Of a stretch of 64,000 nucleotides of DNA, positions 43,256 to 51,687 are shown one piece after another. The DNA is from Opitutia bacterium UBA7441. GTDB lineage: Bacteria; Verrucomicrobiota; Verrucomicrobiia; Opitutales; Coraliomargaritaceae. Both the position numbers and the translations under genes were made by a program. The notes beneath the pieces were generated by a model. That model saw only the letters and a program-made list of their open reading frames with translations. It was not told where the DNA came from and made no database searches. Every line of letters begins with the position of its first letter. Position 1 is the stretch's first letter. The stretch is from positions 1 to 64,000 of the forward strand of contig DLQD01000152.1 in NCBI GenBank assembly GCA_002480015.1, given 5' to 3'.

Positions 43256-43786
43256 CTAGGTCTGGGTGGCCTTGCGTCCCCCTCGCGGCCTCCACTCCAA
43301 TAGTCGTCGATAGCTATGCCAGCGTGCGTAAACTAACACAGCGACCCACGCTCCCAGCGTATCGGCCAGCCAGTCGGCCAGTTCGACGCTGCGTCCGGGG
43401 GTGAACGATTGGCGGACTTCGTCGAAGCCGCCGTAGAGCGAGGCGATGAGTGCGGCCATAAGTAGGCTCCGTTGTCGCAGATCTCGCAATTTTGGTGTCC
43501 GCAGGATGGCGGTAGCGAGTAGGCCGAAGACCAGAAAGTGCCCCAGTTTATCTTTGGAGAATTGAAAGCCGAGGTCGGGCGTGGCGAGCTGTTGTGCTCC
43601 GGAAGCGGTGAAAATGGCCAAGGCCAAGAGGCCAGGCCAGAGGTAGGCGCGCGTTGGTGCATAAAAGCTTTGGTTTGTCAGCCTGCGTTCGCTGCCTGTC
43701 GGGTTTTGGGAGTTGGGCGTCTTGGGTCCGACGGATGGCTCGGGCTTGATTTGCGAGTTGGGGCGAGTACGCTTTGAATACTTCAT
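43256..43786 (-). CDS. VanZ-like membrane protein
   Basis: A 176-residue protein. A polar N-terminal tail (1-45) is followed by four hydrophobic segments. SKDKLGHFLVFGLLATAILR, SLYGGFDEVRQSFTPGRSVE and LADWLADTLGAWVAVLVY match the VanZ pattern (DK..HF..F.LLA, DE..Q...PGR..D..D...N..G), with Asp-Lys, His and the ADWLADTLGA helix present. Family role in teicoplanin resistance is specific to a few members; here it is probably a generic envelope protein. Close upstream of the GspB-like gene on the same strand is just 17 bases. Confidence 0.72.
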   Translation of the reverse strand: MKYSKRTRPNSQIKPEPSVGPKTPNSQNPTGSERRLTNQSFYAPTRAYLWPGLLALAIFTASGAQQLATPDLGFQFSKDKLGHFLVFGLLATAILRTPKLRDLRQRSLLMAALIASLYGGFDEVRQSFTPGRSVELADWLADTLGAWVAVLVYARWHSYRRLLEWRPRGGRKATQT

Positions 43787-43803
43787 CTTTTTTGCGCCAC
43801 GCT

Positions 43804-44454
43804 TTATAGGCGTTTCATGTATTTCTTACCGTTGAGATCGACGAAGAGCACTTGCCTTTCCTGAATGAGCATAATTTTGATGCCCAGCTTGTAATGTACG
43901 TAGTCACCTACCGCATAGGCCTTGCCGTTGACGATAACTTTACTCTCCGTATCCGAGATGCGGACGCCGGAGAGTTTCGCGTTACCAAGCCAGGCAATGA
44001 TGTCTTCGCTCGGTTGGGCAGCGGCTGTGGCTGGGGTGGCCGCTTCGGCTTCAGTCGCCTCGCGCGCTTTGCGCAGTTCTTCGAAGTCACTGGGCTTTGC
44101 GGCGGGCGCCGCCGGCCTAGTTGCGGCCGGAGGACTGGGGAGTACATCCAGTGGGGCGGGCGCAGGAGCAGACGATGGCGGTTCCGCGACGGGGTCGCTT
44201 TGCGGCGTCGCTGCCGGGGCAGCAGCCACCCGTGTGAGCGGCGTGGAATCGCCCTTGAAGATGACGACGCTGAGCCCGGCCACAAGCCCCACGAGAATAG
44301 CCACCGCAATGACTAGGCCTATCACGAGTGCCGGACGCATCCCTCTGGCCGTCGAACTGGCGTAGGCTGTGGGCGTCTGCTCGCCTCCTAGGGGCCTACG
44401 GCTGGGGGTGCGGTCGCGTTGTGCTTTTCGCAGGGCTTGGTTGATGAGGGACAT
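43804..44454 (-). CDS. GspB-like general secretion accessory protein
   Basis: A 216-residue inner-membrane protein. It starts MSLINQALRKAQRDRTPSRR, the hallmark N-terminus of GspB/ExeB-type partners, then one transmembrane helix (ALVIGLVIAVAILVGLVAGL, about 41-60), a Pro/Ala-rich periplasmic linker (70-140) and a compact C-terminal beta domain (GVRISDTESKVIVNGKAYAV, GDYVHYKLGIKIMLI) like the GspB/PilP HR fold. Encoded directly after the ExeA-like ATPase. Together they probably recruit an outer-membrane secretin or pilus through peptidoglycan, though no secretin gene is in the window. Confidence 0.75.
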   Translation of the reverse strand: MSLINQALRKAQRDRTPSRRPLGGEQTPTAYASSTARGMRPALVIGLVIAVAILVGLVAGLSVVIFKGDSTPLTRVAAAPAATPQSDPVAEPPSSAPAPAPLDVLPSPPAATRPAAPAAKPSDFEELRKAREATEAEAATPATAAAQPSEDIIAWLGNAKLSGVRISDTESKVIVNGKAYAVGDYVHYKLGIKIMLIQERQVLFVDLNGKKYMKRL

Positions 44455-44483
44455 TAGTTGAGTGGTCGATTGGTTGAGTTCTT

Positions 44484-44531
44484 AAGTGGTCTGATTGGCG
44501 TAAAGTAGACTGCTCTACGACTTGACCACTT
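44484..44531. repeat. Nested hairpin between exeA-like and gspB-like genes
   Basis: AAGTGGTC (44484-44491) pairs with GACCACTT (44524-44531), and inside it GTAGA pairs with TCTAC around CTGC. It lies in the 87-base gap of the two-gene operon, where it might moderate expression ratio. Confidence 0.5.
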
Positions 44532-44541
44532 GACTGTATCG

Positions 44542-45360
44542 CTATCGATGTAACCGTTTGATATCTTTAAGAGCCTTACGCACATCCCAGTAGTTGACTT
44601 CATTGTCGTTGCGTATGAACGTGGAGAGAAGAGATTTGTCGCAAATATTATTAATCATCCGCGGTATGCCCAAGCTGCCGGCTGCGATTTTCTTAATTGC
44701 CCGAGAGGTAAAATGGAGTGGCCCTTTGCAGCCGGCTAGAGAGAGGCGATGAAGAATGTAAAGGTGCACTTCGTTCGGTGTGAGGGGTTTAAGGTCGTAG
44801 TGCACGAGCACTCGCTGACGTAATTGACGGAGGCGGTCCTCTTTCAGCTTATCGTTGAGCTCCGGCTGCCCGATGAGTATGATCTGAAGGAGCTTTTGAT
44901 CGTAGGTCTCCAGGTTGGAGAGCATGCGCAGCATTTCCATGATTTCGAACGACAAGTTCTGTGCCTCATCGATGATGACCACGATCTCACGCTCGGCGTG
45001 AATGCGTTCGAGTAGAACATCATTCATCTTGTCGAGCAGGTCGTTTTTCGATCGGGCTTTGGCTTCTTCGCCCAGCTCCTTCATGATGCCGCGAAGTAAT
45101 TGTGTTTCCGACACGCGCGGGTTGAGTAGGAGCGCGGTATCGACCTCCTCGCGATTTTCCAGCTCTTCCAATAGTTTGCGGCAGAGCGTGGTTTTTCCAC
45201 AGCCGACTTCGCCGGTTAGCACGATGAAGCCTTTCTTTTCTTCGATTCCGTAACGGAGATGCTGGAGCGCCTCTTCGTGGGTGGGACTGAGGAAGAGGAA
45301 ACGCGGATTAGGCGTCACATGAAAGGGCATTTCCTTAAATCCGAAGTATTCGAGATACAT
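44542..45360 (-). CDS. exeA: ExeA-like AAA ATPase
   Basis: A 272-residue AAA+ ATPase of the ExeA/GspA group, which with GspB assembles the type II secretin in the cell wall. MYLEYFGFKEMPFHVTPNPR is the classic start, followed by FLFLSPTHEEALQHLRYGIE. Walker A is LTGEVGCGKTT (about 48-58), Walker B VVIIDEAQNLS (about 127-137), and GIPRMINNICDKSL the sensor-2 region. It lacks the C-terminal peptidoglycan-binding domain of Aeromonas ExeA, so it is the short form also found with pilus loci. First gene of a pair with the GspB-like gene. Confidence 0.85.
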   Translation of the reverse strand: MYLEYFGFKEMPFHVTPNPRFLFLSPTHEEALQHLRYGIEEKKGFIVLTGEVGCGKTTLCRKLLEELENREEVDTALLLNPRVSETQLLRGIMKELGEEAKARSKNDLLDKMNDVLLERIHAEREIVVIIDEAQNLSFEIMEMLRMLSNLETYDQKLLQIILIGQPELNDKLKEDRLRQLRQRVLVHYDLKPLTPNEVHLYILHRLSLAGCKGPLHFTSRAIKKIAAGSLGIPRMINNICDKSLLSTFIRNDNEVNYWDVRKALKDIKRLHR

Positions 45361-45418
45361 AGCTTAGTGTAGAATACCCTTTCCATATCTGGAAAAATGG
45401 CCTTTTTTAGAATGTCTG

Positions 45419-45724
45419 ATGTCAAAAAAAACCGCCCAGCGAAAAGAACGTGCTTTGGTGCTCATGTTGATGGGCATGTTGTGCGTGTTGGTCGTATTTT
45501 TTGGCGGACTCGTGTTAAAGACGCATCGAGAATACCAAAACTTTCAAGCGCGTGAAAATAGGATCGAGGCCAAGCTCATACAAGCTCGAAAAGAGTTTGC
45601 CCAAAAAGAGGCCTACATGGCGCGTTTGATCAACGACCCCGAGTTTCTGGAGCGAGTCGTCCGCGAGCGGCTTGGTTACGCGCGTCCGGATGAGTTGCTC
45701 TTTCGTTTTTCGGAAGAGCCGTAG
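45419..45724 (+). CDS. ftsB: FtsB/DivIC-family septum protein
   Basis: A 101-residue bitopic membrane protein of the divisome. Basic N-terminus, one transmembrane segment (ALVLMLMGMLCVLVVFFGGL, about 12-31), a coiled coil (residues 38-68) and the C-terminal RLINDPEFLERVVRERLGYA, which matches the DPE(Y)IE..AR..LG motif of FtsB/DivIC. FtsB with FtsL and FtsQ activates septal wall synthesis. Divergent from exeA, 87 bases before the UDP-sugar pyrophosphorylase, perhaps cotranscribed with it. Confidence 0.82.
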   Translation: MSKKTAQRKERALVLMLMGMLCVLVVFFGGLVLKTHREYQNFQARENRIEAKLIQARKEFAQKEAYMARLINDPEFLERVVRERLGYARPDELLFRFSEEP

Positions 45725-45811
45725 GGGACGAAGGGGAGACGTTTGACGTCTATTTGACGGATACTCGCGTTCGGGTTTGCTTTTTTCGGCACGGCTTTCC
45801 ACCCTAGATTT

Positions 45812-47242
45812 ATGTCAATATCCACAAAGGCACTCATTGAGTCCTTCGCTCAAGCAGGGCAGGGGCAAGTCTTTCAATTTTTCGATCAATTGGACGCGGA
45901 CGGCCAAGCTCGGCTCGTCGCTCAAGCTGAGACGATCGATTTGGCGGAGGTCGATGCCCTCGTCGCAGAGCACGTCAAAGCTGCACACGAATCCAAGCTC
46001 AATCTCGATGGCCTCCAGCCCGCGTCTTACAAGGCGCTTCCAAGCAAGGGCGGCGATTCCGCTCAATGGAAAGCCGCATGGGATGCTGGTTCGGCTGCGA
46101 TCCAGGCGGGCCGCGTCGCTGCCTTCACCGTAGCCGGCGGCCAGGGCACACGCCTCGGCTACGACGGCCCGAAGGGCACCTATCCCATTACACCAGTCAC
46201 AGAAAAGACCCTCTTTCAGGTCTTCGCCGAGAAAATCGCCCGTTCCGGGGAGCGCTTCGGCGTAACGATTCCCTGGTTTATCCTGACCAGCGAGATAAAC
46301 AACGATGCCACTGTTGCGGCTTTTGAGGCGGCAGATTACTTCGGCCTCGACCGCGGGTCGGTCCATTTCATCGTCCAAGGGCTCGTGCCCGCCGTGGACT
46401 GCGAGGGAAAGATCTTGCTGGCGGCAAAGGGTAAAATTGCTATGACGCCCGACGGTCACGGCGGTTCCCTGCGCGCCCTCGTTCGCTCCGGTGCGATCGA
46501 CAAAATGAAAGCACAAGGCATCGACATCGTCAGTTATTTCCAGGTCGACAACCCGATCGTGCAGTGCATCGATCCAGCCTTCATCGGCTTCCATGTCCTT
46601 GGGCAGTCGGAGCTTTCCAGTAAGATGGTGCCCAAAGCCTACGCGCTCGAAAAGGTCGGGCACTTCTGCATGCAATATGGCACCGCGCTTGTCGTCGAAT
46701 ACAGTGACATGCCCGCAGAGCTACAGGAGGCGACCAATGAGGATGGGTTTATCCGCTTCAACGGGGGGAGCGTGGCTATCCATGTTTTCGACCGCGACTT
46801 CATCGGCCGAGCGGGGGGCACTGGCGAGGGTGCCAAGCTTCCTTTTCACCGCGCCGATAAAAAGATTCCTTATGTCGACGCTAGCGGAGAGACGATCAAG
46901 CCAGACGAGCCCAACGGCGTGAAATTCGAAATGTTCGTCTTCGACGCGCTGCCTCTTGCCAAAAACCCCGTCATTATCGAAGCCTCGCGCGCAGACGACT
47001 TCAGCCCAGTGAAAAACGCCGATGGCGTCGATTCGCCAAAGACCTGCAAAGAAGACCAGCTTCGCATGTTTGCCCGTTGGCTTAAGGCCGCCGGCGAGCG
47101 CATCGAGACGGACGACAGCGGTTTGCCAAAAATCACTTTTGAAATCAGCCCACGCTTCGCGGCTGACGAAGCTGACTTTGTCGCCCAGTGGGGCGGGCTC
47201 GACCCTAAACCGGCGATCACCGAAGGCACGGTGATCAAGTAG
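45812..47242 (+). CDS. UDP-sugar (UDP-GlcNAc) pyrophosphorylase, UAP1-like
   Basis: A 476-residue nucleotidyltransferase forming UDP-N-acetylglucosamine (or UDP-glucose) from UTP and the sugar 1-phosphate. It is of the eukaryote-like UDPGP family: VAGGQGTRLGYDGPKGTYPI (residues about 109-128) is the nucleotide motif. Also MTPDGHGGSLRAL, YFQVDNPIVQCIDPAFIGF and the sugar site NGVKFEMFVFDALP. GlmU-type left-handed helix repeats are absent. Phosphosugar mutase follows 37 bases later, forming a sugar-nucleotide supply operon. Substrate (GlcNAc-1-P or glucose-1-P) is best judged UAP1-like but not certain. Confidence 0.85.
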   Translation: MSISTKALIESFAQAGQGQVFQFFDQLDADGQARLVAQAETIDLAEVDALVAEHVKAAHESKLNLDGLQPASYKALPSKGGDSAQWKAAWDAGSAAIQAGRVAAFTVAGGQGTRLGYDGPKGTYPITPVTEKTLFQVFAEKIARSGERFGVTIPWFILTSEINNDATVAAFEAADYFGLDRGSVHFIVQGLVPAVDCEGKILLAAKGKIAMTPDGHGGSLRALVRSGAIDKMKAQGIDIVSYFQVDNPIVQCIDPAFIGFHVLGQSELSSKMVPKAYALEKVGHFCMQYGTALVVEYSDMPAELQEATNEDGFIRFNGGSVAIHVFDRDFIGRAGGTGEGAKLPFHRADKKIPYVDASGETIKPDEPNGVKFEMFVFDALPLAKNPVIIEASRADDFSPVKNADGVDSPKTCKEDQLRMFARWLKAAGERIETDDSGLPKITFEISPRFAADEADFVAQWGGLDPKPAITEGTVIK

Positions 47243-47279
47243 TCAATCACCACTCCACCTTGAATTTTACATCCACACC

Positions 47280-49244
47280 ATGCGCTTAATTGAAGAAATT
47301 GAATCCGCCGGAGCCCAGGGCTCTCTTTTGGAAAGCACCGTCGCCAATTTGAAGATTTGGGCGAACGCCGACTTCCTGCCCGATTGGGTGGGTGCCAGCA
47401 TTGCCGAACTTGTCGAGAAGAGCGCATGGGAAGAGCTGAATGACCGCTTTTACCAAAACATGGCCTTCGGAACCGGGGGCATCCGTGGGCGCACGATCGG
47501 TAAAATCACGACTGCCGCTGAGACGGGTAAGCTCTCAGAAATGGGCACGCCCGAGCACGCCGCGGTCGGTACGAACGTGCTGAACGATTTCAACCTCATC
47601 CGAGCGACCGTGGGTATGTTCCGCTACGTGGAGAAATATCTCAAAGACAGCGGCCGATATGATTTGCCGCGCTTTGTGATCGCCCACGATGTACGCCACT
47701 TCTCCCGCCACTTCTGTGAGCTCGCGGCTTCGACTTGGTGTAAGCTTGGTGGACAGGCCTTGATTTTCGAGGGACCACGCTCCACTCCTCAGTTGAGCTT
47801 CGCGGTTCGCCAGTTCAAAGCTACCTGTGGAGCAGTCATTACTGCCAGTCATAATCCCCCGCACGACAATGGTTTTAAAGCTTACTTTGAGGACGGTGCA
47901 CAGGTGGTCTCTCCACACGCCGAAGGCATTGTCGATCTCGTTAATCAGGTGGGACTCGAGGAGCTGACTCAGTTCCTCGACGTCGATCTTAGCCCAGTCA
48001 TCGTGCTGGATGCAAAAGCGGACGAGCCATACCTCTCGATGCTGGAAGAAATGGTCGTCGATACCGACGTTATGAAAAACGAGTCGCCCAAGGTAGTTTT
48101 CTCGCCGATCCACGGCTGCGGTGCGATCAGCTCGGTGCCGGTGTTGAAAAAACTCGGTGTCGAAGTCATCGAAGTGCCTGAGCAGATGCAACCGGACGGG
48201 CGTTTCCCGACCGTCAAATCGCCCAACCCGGAGAACGCCGAAGCTCTTGAAATGGCCATTGCTAAGGCCAACGAAACCAAGGCCGATGTTGTCCTCGCAA
48301 CGGATCCTGATGCCGACCGTATGGGCGTCGCCGTCCGGAGTCGAGCGGGCGAAATGGTGCTACTTTCCGGCAATCAAATCGGCACACTGCTGGCTGAGTA
48401 TCGTATCTCCACCCTGAAAGATGCGGAGATTATCCCCGAAGATGGTGGGGACAACACCGTCCTGATCAAAACTTTCGTCACCAGCCCGATGCAGGAAGCT
48501 GTCGCCACCTGGCATGGCCTGAAGACGATAAATACCCTGACCGGCTTTAAATGGATCGGCGAAAAGCTCGCTGCTTATCAGGCCGAGATGGAGGCCGCGC
48601 TTTTTGAGAAGGAGGGCCTCGTCGTCGATTACGACGCTTGTGATGTCTGGACGAAGGCCGACCTCATGCTGGATTACTCGACTTATTTCGTCTTTGGCGG
48701 TGAGGAGAGCTATGGCTATCTGGCGAGCGATAAGGTGCGCGACAAAGATGCCAATGCCGCGGTTGTCATGTTCTGCGAACTGGCCGCATACTTGAAGGCT
48801 CAAGAAATGACCTTTCCCGAGTATTTGGACGCATTGTATTTGCAGCATGGATACTACGAAGAAAAGACCATTAACATCTACTATGAGGGTGCTGCCGGTT
48901 CGCAGAAGATCAAAAACATCCTCGAGTCCTACCGCGAGAATCCGCCCAAGGTCTTTGGCGAGGTGAGCGTTTCTGGCTTCATCGACTTCGGCAAGGATGA
49001 GATCATCGATGCCGACGGCAAGCGCATCCCGCCGCAGGATTTTTACTTCCTCGAGCTGGGTAACGGCTACAGTTTCGCGGTCCGCGGTTCCGGTACCGAG
49101 CCTAAAATTAAGTTCTACGTATTCGGCCGCTCTGATGTGACCGACCCGGAAGAACTCGATCAGGTCAAAACCGATGCTGCGGAAATCATGCAAAGCATGC
49201 TCGCCGCGATCGAAGCCGACGCCCGCAAACGCGCTGAAAAGTAG
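47280..49244 (+). CDS. Phosphoglucomutase/phosphomannomutase-family enzyme
   Basis: A 654-residue alpha-D-phosphohexomutase that moves phosphate between C6 and C1. Active-site motifs: phosphoserine loop ITASHNPPHDNGFKAYF (about residue 184), metal site TDPDADRMGV, sugar-binding FGGEESYGYL, and the C-terminal phosphate loop RGSGTEPKIKFYV. Length above 600 places it with the PgcA/PGM2-like branch rather than ManB. GGIRGRTIG near residue 65 is another family contact. Directly downstream of the UDP-sugar pyrophosphorylase gene, so it likely supplies the sugar 1-phosphate. Confidence 0.9.
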   Translation: MRLIEEIESAGAQGSLLESTVANLKIWANADFLPDWVGASIAELVEKSAWEELNDRFYQNMAFGTGGIRGRTIGKITTAAETGKLSEMGTPEHAAVGTNVLNDFNLIRATVGMFRYVEKYLKDSGRYDLPRFVIAHDVRHFSRHFCELAASTWCKLGGQALIFEGPRSTPQLSFAVRQFKATCGAVITASHNPPHDNGFKAYFEDGAQVVSPHAEGIVDLVNQVGLEELTQFLDVDLSPVIVLDAKADEPYLSMLEEMVVDTDVMKNESPKVVFSPIHGCGAISSVPVLKKLGVEVIEVPEQMQPDGRFPTVKSPNPENAEALEMAIAKANETKADVVLATDPDADRMGVAVRSRAGEMVLLSGNQIGTLLAEYRISTLKDAEIIPEDGGDNTVLIKTFVTSPMQEAVATWHGLKTINTLTGFKWIGEKLAAYQAEMEAALFEKEGLVVDYDACDVWTKADLMLDYSTYFVFGGEESYGYLASDKVRDKDANAAVVMFCELAAYLKAQEMTFPEYLDALYLQHGYYEEKTINIYYEGAAGSQKIKNILESYRENPPKVFGEVSVSGFIDFGKDEIIDADGKRIPPQDFYFLELGNGYSFAVRGSGTEPKIKFYVFGRSDVTDPEELDQVKTDAAEIMQSMLAAIEADARKRAEK

Positions 49245-49248
49245 TCGG

Positions 49249-49335
49249 GTTGGCTTTGCCGCCCGCTCGCATGCACGGTTCAGTTATTTTTCCTTCGAGA
49301 ACTCTTGGTCAGACCTAGCGGGGCGGCCAGCCAAC
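49249..49335. repeat. Imperfect inverted repeat downstream of the sugar mutase
   Basis: GTTGGCT..GCCGCCC.GC at 49249-49266 faces GCGGGGCGGCCAGCCAAC at 49318-49335: two 7-bp helices separated by a small internal loop and closed by about 50 bases. No T run follows, so an ordinary terminator is doubtful. Confidence 0.45.
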
Positions 49336-49354
49336 ACTGCTACAATGCATGGTG

Positions 49355-49380
49355 CAAAAAAACGCTCCATAGGGCGCTTT
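49355..49380 (-). terminator. Possible terminator of the sugar-transferase cluster
   Basis: On the minus strand AAAGCGCCC, TATGG, AGCG is followed by seven Ts. The stem is short and imperfect. It lies 9 bases beyond the stop of the AMP ligase gene. Confidence 0.5.
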
Positions 49381-49388
49381 GTAAAACC

Positions 49389-50651
49389 TTATGGATCTGA
49401 TCGCTTCAACCTGTCCGTCACATTCAAATGTTTAGTCAAGAAGATCTGGCTAGGGATTTTCCAAGGAGACAGCTTTCCGCGACAATGATTCCGGATCTTA
49501 CGTTTCCACTCGCGTATGTCTCGATCCGAGGAGGTGACTATTTTTGCACAGATTTTATTGCCCGTAATCGGATCACCGACCCCGTAAACGTGGCTGGCTT
49601 CGATGCCTTCAATTGTATCGAGTTGCGCTTCCACTTCGGCAGGGTGAACTTTTCGTCCGCCAACATTGATAAGCGCGCTGGTGCGGCCGATAATGCGGAG
49701 ATTGCCGGCCTCATCGGTTTCGACGAGGTCGCCGGTGGCATACCAGCCGTCCGCCTCTAGGTTGTTCGAAGCGGCGTTGAGATAGCCGAGTATACGTGAC
49801 GGTGTTTTGAGCCAGAGTTCGTCTTCGACGATTTTCCATTCTGTATCTGAGTCTTCGATACGAAAAAAAAGACTGTGCTTGTCGACGCTTTTGATGCGGA
49901 TCGCTCCTGTTTCGCTGGTGCCGAACTTTTGCTGGAGTTGCGCTTTGGGGAAAGCTACTGCCAAGCGTTGGAGAACCTTTTGCGGCATGGCTTCCGCTCC
50001 GTAGGCGATGATCTCGACGGAACTGAGGTCGTATGTTTCGGCGACATGTGAGAGAAGCATTAAGTTGAGGAAGGTGGGTGAGGCGGGGAGCACGTTGGCT
50101 TTGTGCCTGGCTATGGCAGTGGCTGCGGCCTCTGGCGTGCGGCTCTCGGGGACGATGAGCGTCGACCCTGAGAAGAGGCAACGGAAGGCGGAGTCTAGCC
50201 CACCGATATGATCGATCAGGAGAAGCAAGAGGCTTCGGTCCTGGCGACTTTTGAGGCTCTGATAGCGGTTTAAAAGCGCGTCGAAGTTATGCAGCATGCT
50301 TTTCGGTTCGCCGCTCGTTCCGCTGCTGAAGAGTATGAGGCCACTGCCTTCAAGCCGATCGTAGAGTGGGGAGGATGCGGCGATCCGTCGCATGCGGGCA
50401 CACTCGGTAGTCGGTATTTCCAGCGGAAGCGGGAGAGCGATTTGGCCGCGTTCGGCGATGGCAAGCAGGGTGGCGAGGCCTTCGATTGTGGTCGGCGCTT
50501 GGACTTCAATGACCGCGGATTTGGCACGAGGCAGATCGGCGGCGGTTTGCTCGATGAGTTCTATGAACTCCGCGTATGTCCATGCTCGCCCAGCTTCGAA
50601 GCAAGCAGTGCGCTCGGCGTAGGTTTGCAGTTTTGTATGGATCCACTTCAT
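49389..50651 (-). CDS. AMP-dependent acyl ligase (ANL superfamily)
   Basis: A 420-residue adenylating ligase, last gene of a four-gene minus-strand cluster. Motifs: P-loop GLILFSSGTSGEPKSML (about 103-119), KFGTSETGAI (adenine binding), GWYATGDLVETDEAGNLRII (A7), GRTSALINVGGRKVHPAEVE (A8), and the A10 Lys in LNVTDRLKR at the very end. It is shorter than most acyl-CoA synthetases (500-550), missing part of the N-terminal subdomain, like the small ligases that load carrier proteins. With an ACP and an SDR encoded beside it, loading an acyl or amino acyl group onto the ACP is likely; the acid is unknown. Confidence 0.82.
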   Translation of the reverse strand: MKWIHTKLQTYAERTACFEAGRAWTYAEFIELIEQTAADLPRAKSAVIEVQAPTTIEGLATLLAIAERGQIALPLPLEIPTTECARMRRIAASSPLYDRLEGSGLILFSSGTSGEPKSMLHNFDALLNRYQSLKSRQDRSLLLLLIDHIGGLDSAFRCLFSGSTLIVPESRTPEAAATAIARHKANVLPASPTFLNLMLLSHVAETYDLSSVEIIAYGAEAMPQKVLQRLAVAFPKAQLQQKFGTSETGAIRIKSVDKHSLFFRIEDSDTEWKIVEDELWLKTPSRILGYLNAASNNLEADGWYATGDLVETDEAGNLRIIGRTSALINVGGRKVHPAEVEAQLDTIEGIEASHVYGVGDPITGNKICAKIVTSSDRDIREWKRKIRNHCRGKLSPWKIPSQIFLTKHLNVTDRLKRSDP

Positions 50652-50685
50652 GCCACCAATTGCATTAGCTTGCTTCTACCCATGA

Positions 50686-51381
50686 CTAGCACACACCGCC
50701 GAGATACAGCACCTGTCCGGTGATGAAATTGCTCTCCTCGCGCAGGTAAAAGTCGACGGCGTTAATCACGTCTCTGACTTCGCCCAGACGTTGGATTGCC
50801 TGTCGAGCGATTAGCGCATCCATCTTGGCCTGCGGCACGCCGCGGATAAGGTCAGTTTCAATCGGAGTGGGGCCAATCGCGTTGACAGTGATGCGCAGTT
50901 CGGCCAGCTCGCGGGCTAGGATACGGGTCAGGCTTTCAACGGCGGCTTTGCTGGCGGCATAGATGGCTTCGCCCTCAAGGTTGAGAGGGTGAGCAACTGT
51001 AGTGAAATTTACGATACGGCCGGTCTTCGTCCTGCGCATGAGCTTAGCCATTTCACGGCAGAAGAGAAAGGTACCGAGCACGTTCGTCTGGAGGATGCGA
51101 TTGACCGTACTGGCGGGGGTGAGCAGCGCGTGGTTCATCGAGGCGATACCTGCGTTGTTAAGTAAGGCTTCGACCTGGCCATAGTCGGAGTGAAGTGTAC
51201 GCGCCATCGCAACGACGGCGTTTTCATCGCTCACGTCGAGTTCGAAGTGGCGGTAGTTGACATGCTTGATACTGGCTTCGCCGCGTGAGCAACCTGCTAC
51301 GCGCCAACCTTCGCCGAGGTAGTGTTGGGCCAGTGCTTGTCCAATACCCTTGCGTGTTCCAGTGATGACGATTGTTTTCAT
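50686..51381 (-). CDS. Short-chain dehydrogenase/reductase (FabG-like)
   Basis: A 231-residue SDR. TGTRKGIGQALAQHYLG is the NADP-binding TGxxxGIG, NNAGIASMNH the NNAG motif, and IYAASKAAVESL the catalytic YxxxK. The residue 13 positions before Tyr, normally Ser, is Thr (FTTVAHPLNLEGEAIYAASK). Such SDRs occur in polysaccharide loci and may reduce a 3-oxoacyl-ACP rather than serve general fatty acid synthesis. Four bases overlap with the ACP gene and 34 bases to the ligase gene show a tight operon. Confidence 0.85.
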   Translation of the reverse strand: MKTIVITGTRKGIGQALAQHYLGEGWRVAGCSRGEASIKHVNYRHFELDVSDENAVVAMARTLHSDYGQVEALLNNAGIASMNHALLTPASTVNRILQTNVLGTFLFCREMAKLMRRTKTGRIVNFTTVAHPLNLEGEAIYAASKAAVESLTRILARELAELRITVNAIGPTPIETDLIRGVPQAKMDALIARQAIQRLGEVRDVINAVDFYLREESNFITGQVLYLGGVC

Positions 51382-51674
51382 GAGGGCATTCTTTCGATCA
51401 CCGCATCGACTAGGGCAGCGACGCTGCGGTAGGGTGAGTGACGGGCGCTCATCGCTTTCTCATCGGCCAGTGTGACAGAAACTCCGAATTTTTCGGTGAG
51501 CGCATCTTCGACGTCAGCGATGAGGTTGACGAGTGCCATGCTGTCGAGGGCACCGCCTTCGCCGTAGAGCGGGCTGTGGGTGGTCGGGCTTTTCAGAGCG
51601 TTGAGCTCAAAGTCTTCGGCCAGTAGCCGGACTGCATCCAGTATCAGGGCTTCGATGGCGTGGCGGTCAGGCAT
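51378..51674 (-). CDS. Acyl carrier protein
   Basis: A 98-residue carrier protein. The phosphopantetheine serine is in GALDSMALVNLIADVEDAL (Ser about 44), a DSM variant of the usual DSL, inside the expected helix II. It has an insert before the serine (SPTTHSPLYGEGG), making it longer than housekeeping AcpP (about 78), as is common for dedicated ACPs. It sits 13 bases after the sugar transferase gene and overlaps the SDR by four bases. Probably carries an acyl group for this cluster rather than for membrane lipids. Confidence 0.85.
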   Translation of the reverse strand: MPDRHAIEALILDAVRLLAEDFELNALKSPTTHSPLYGEGGALDSMALVNLIADVEDALTEKFGVSVTLADEKAMSARHSPYRSVAALVDAVIERMPS

Positions 51675-51687
51675 AGTCTATGGGGGC

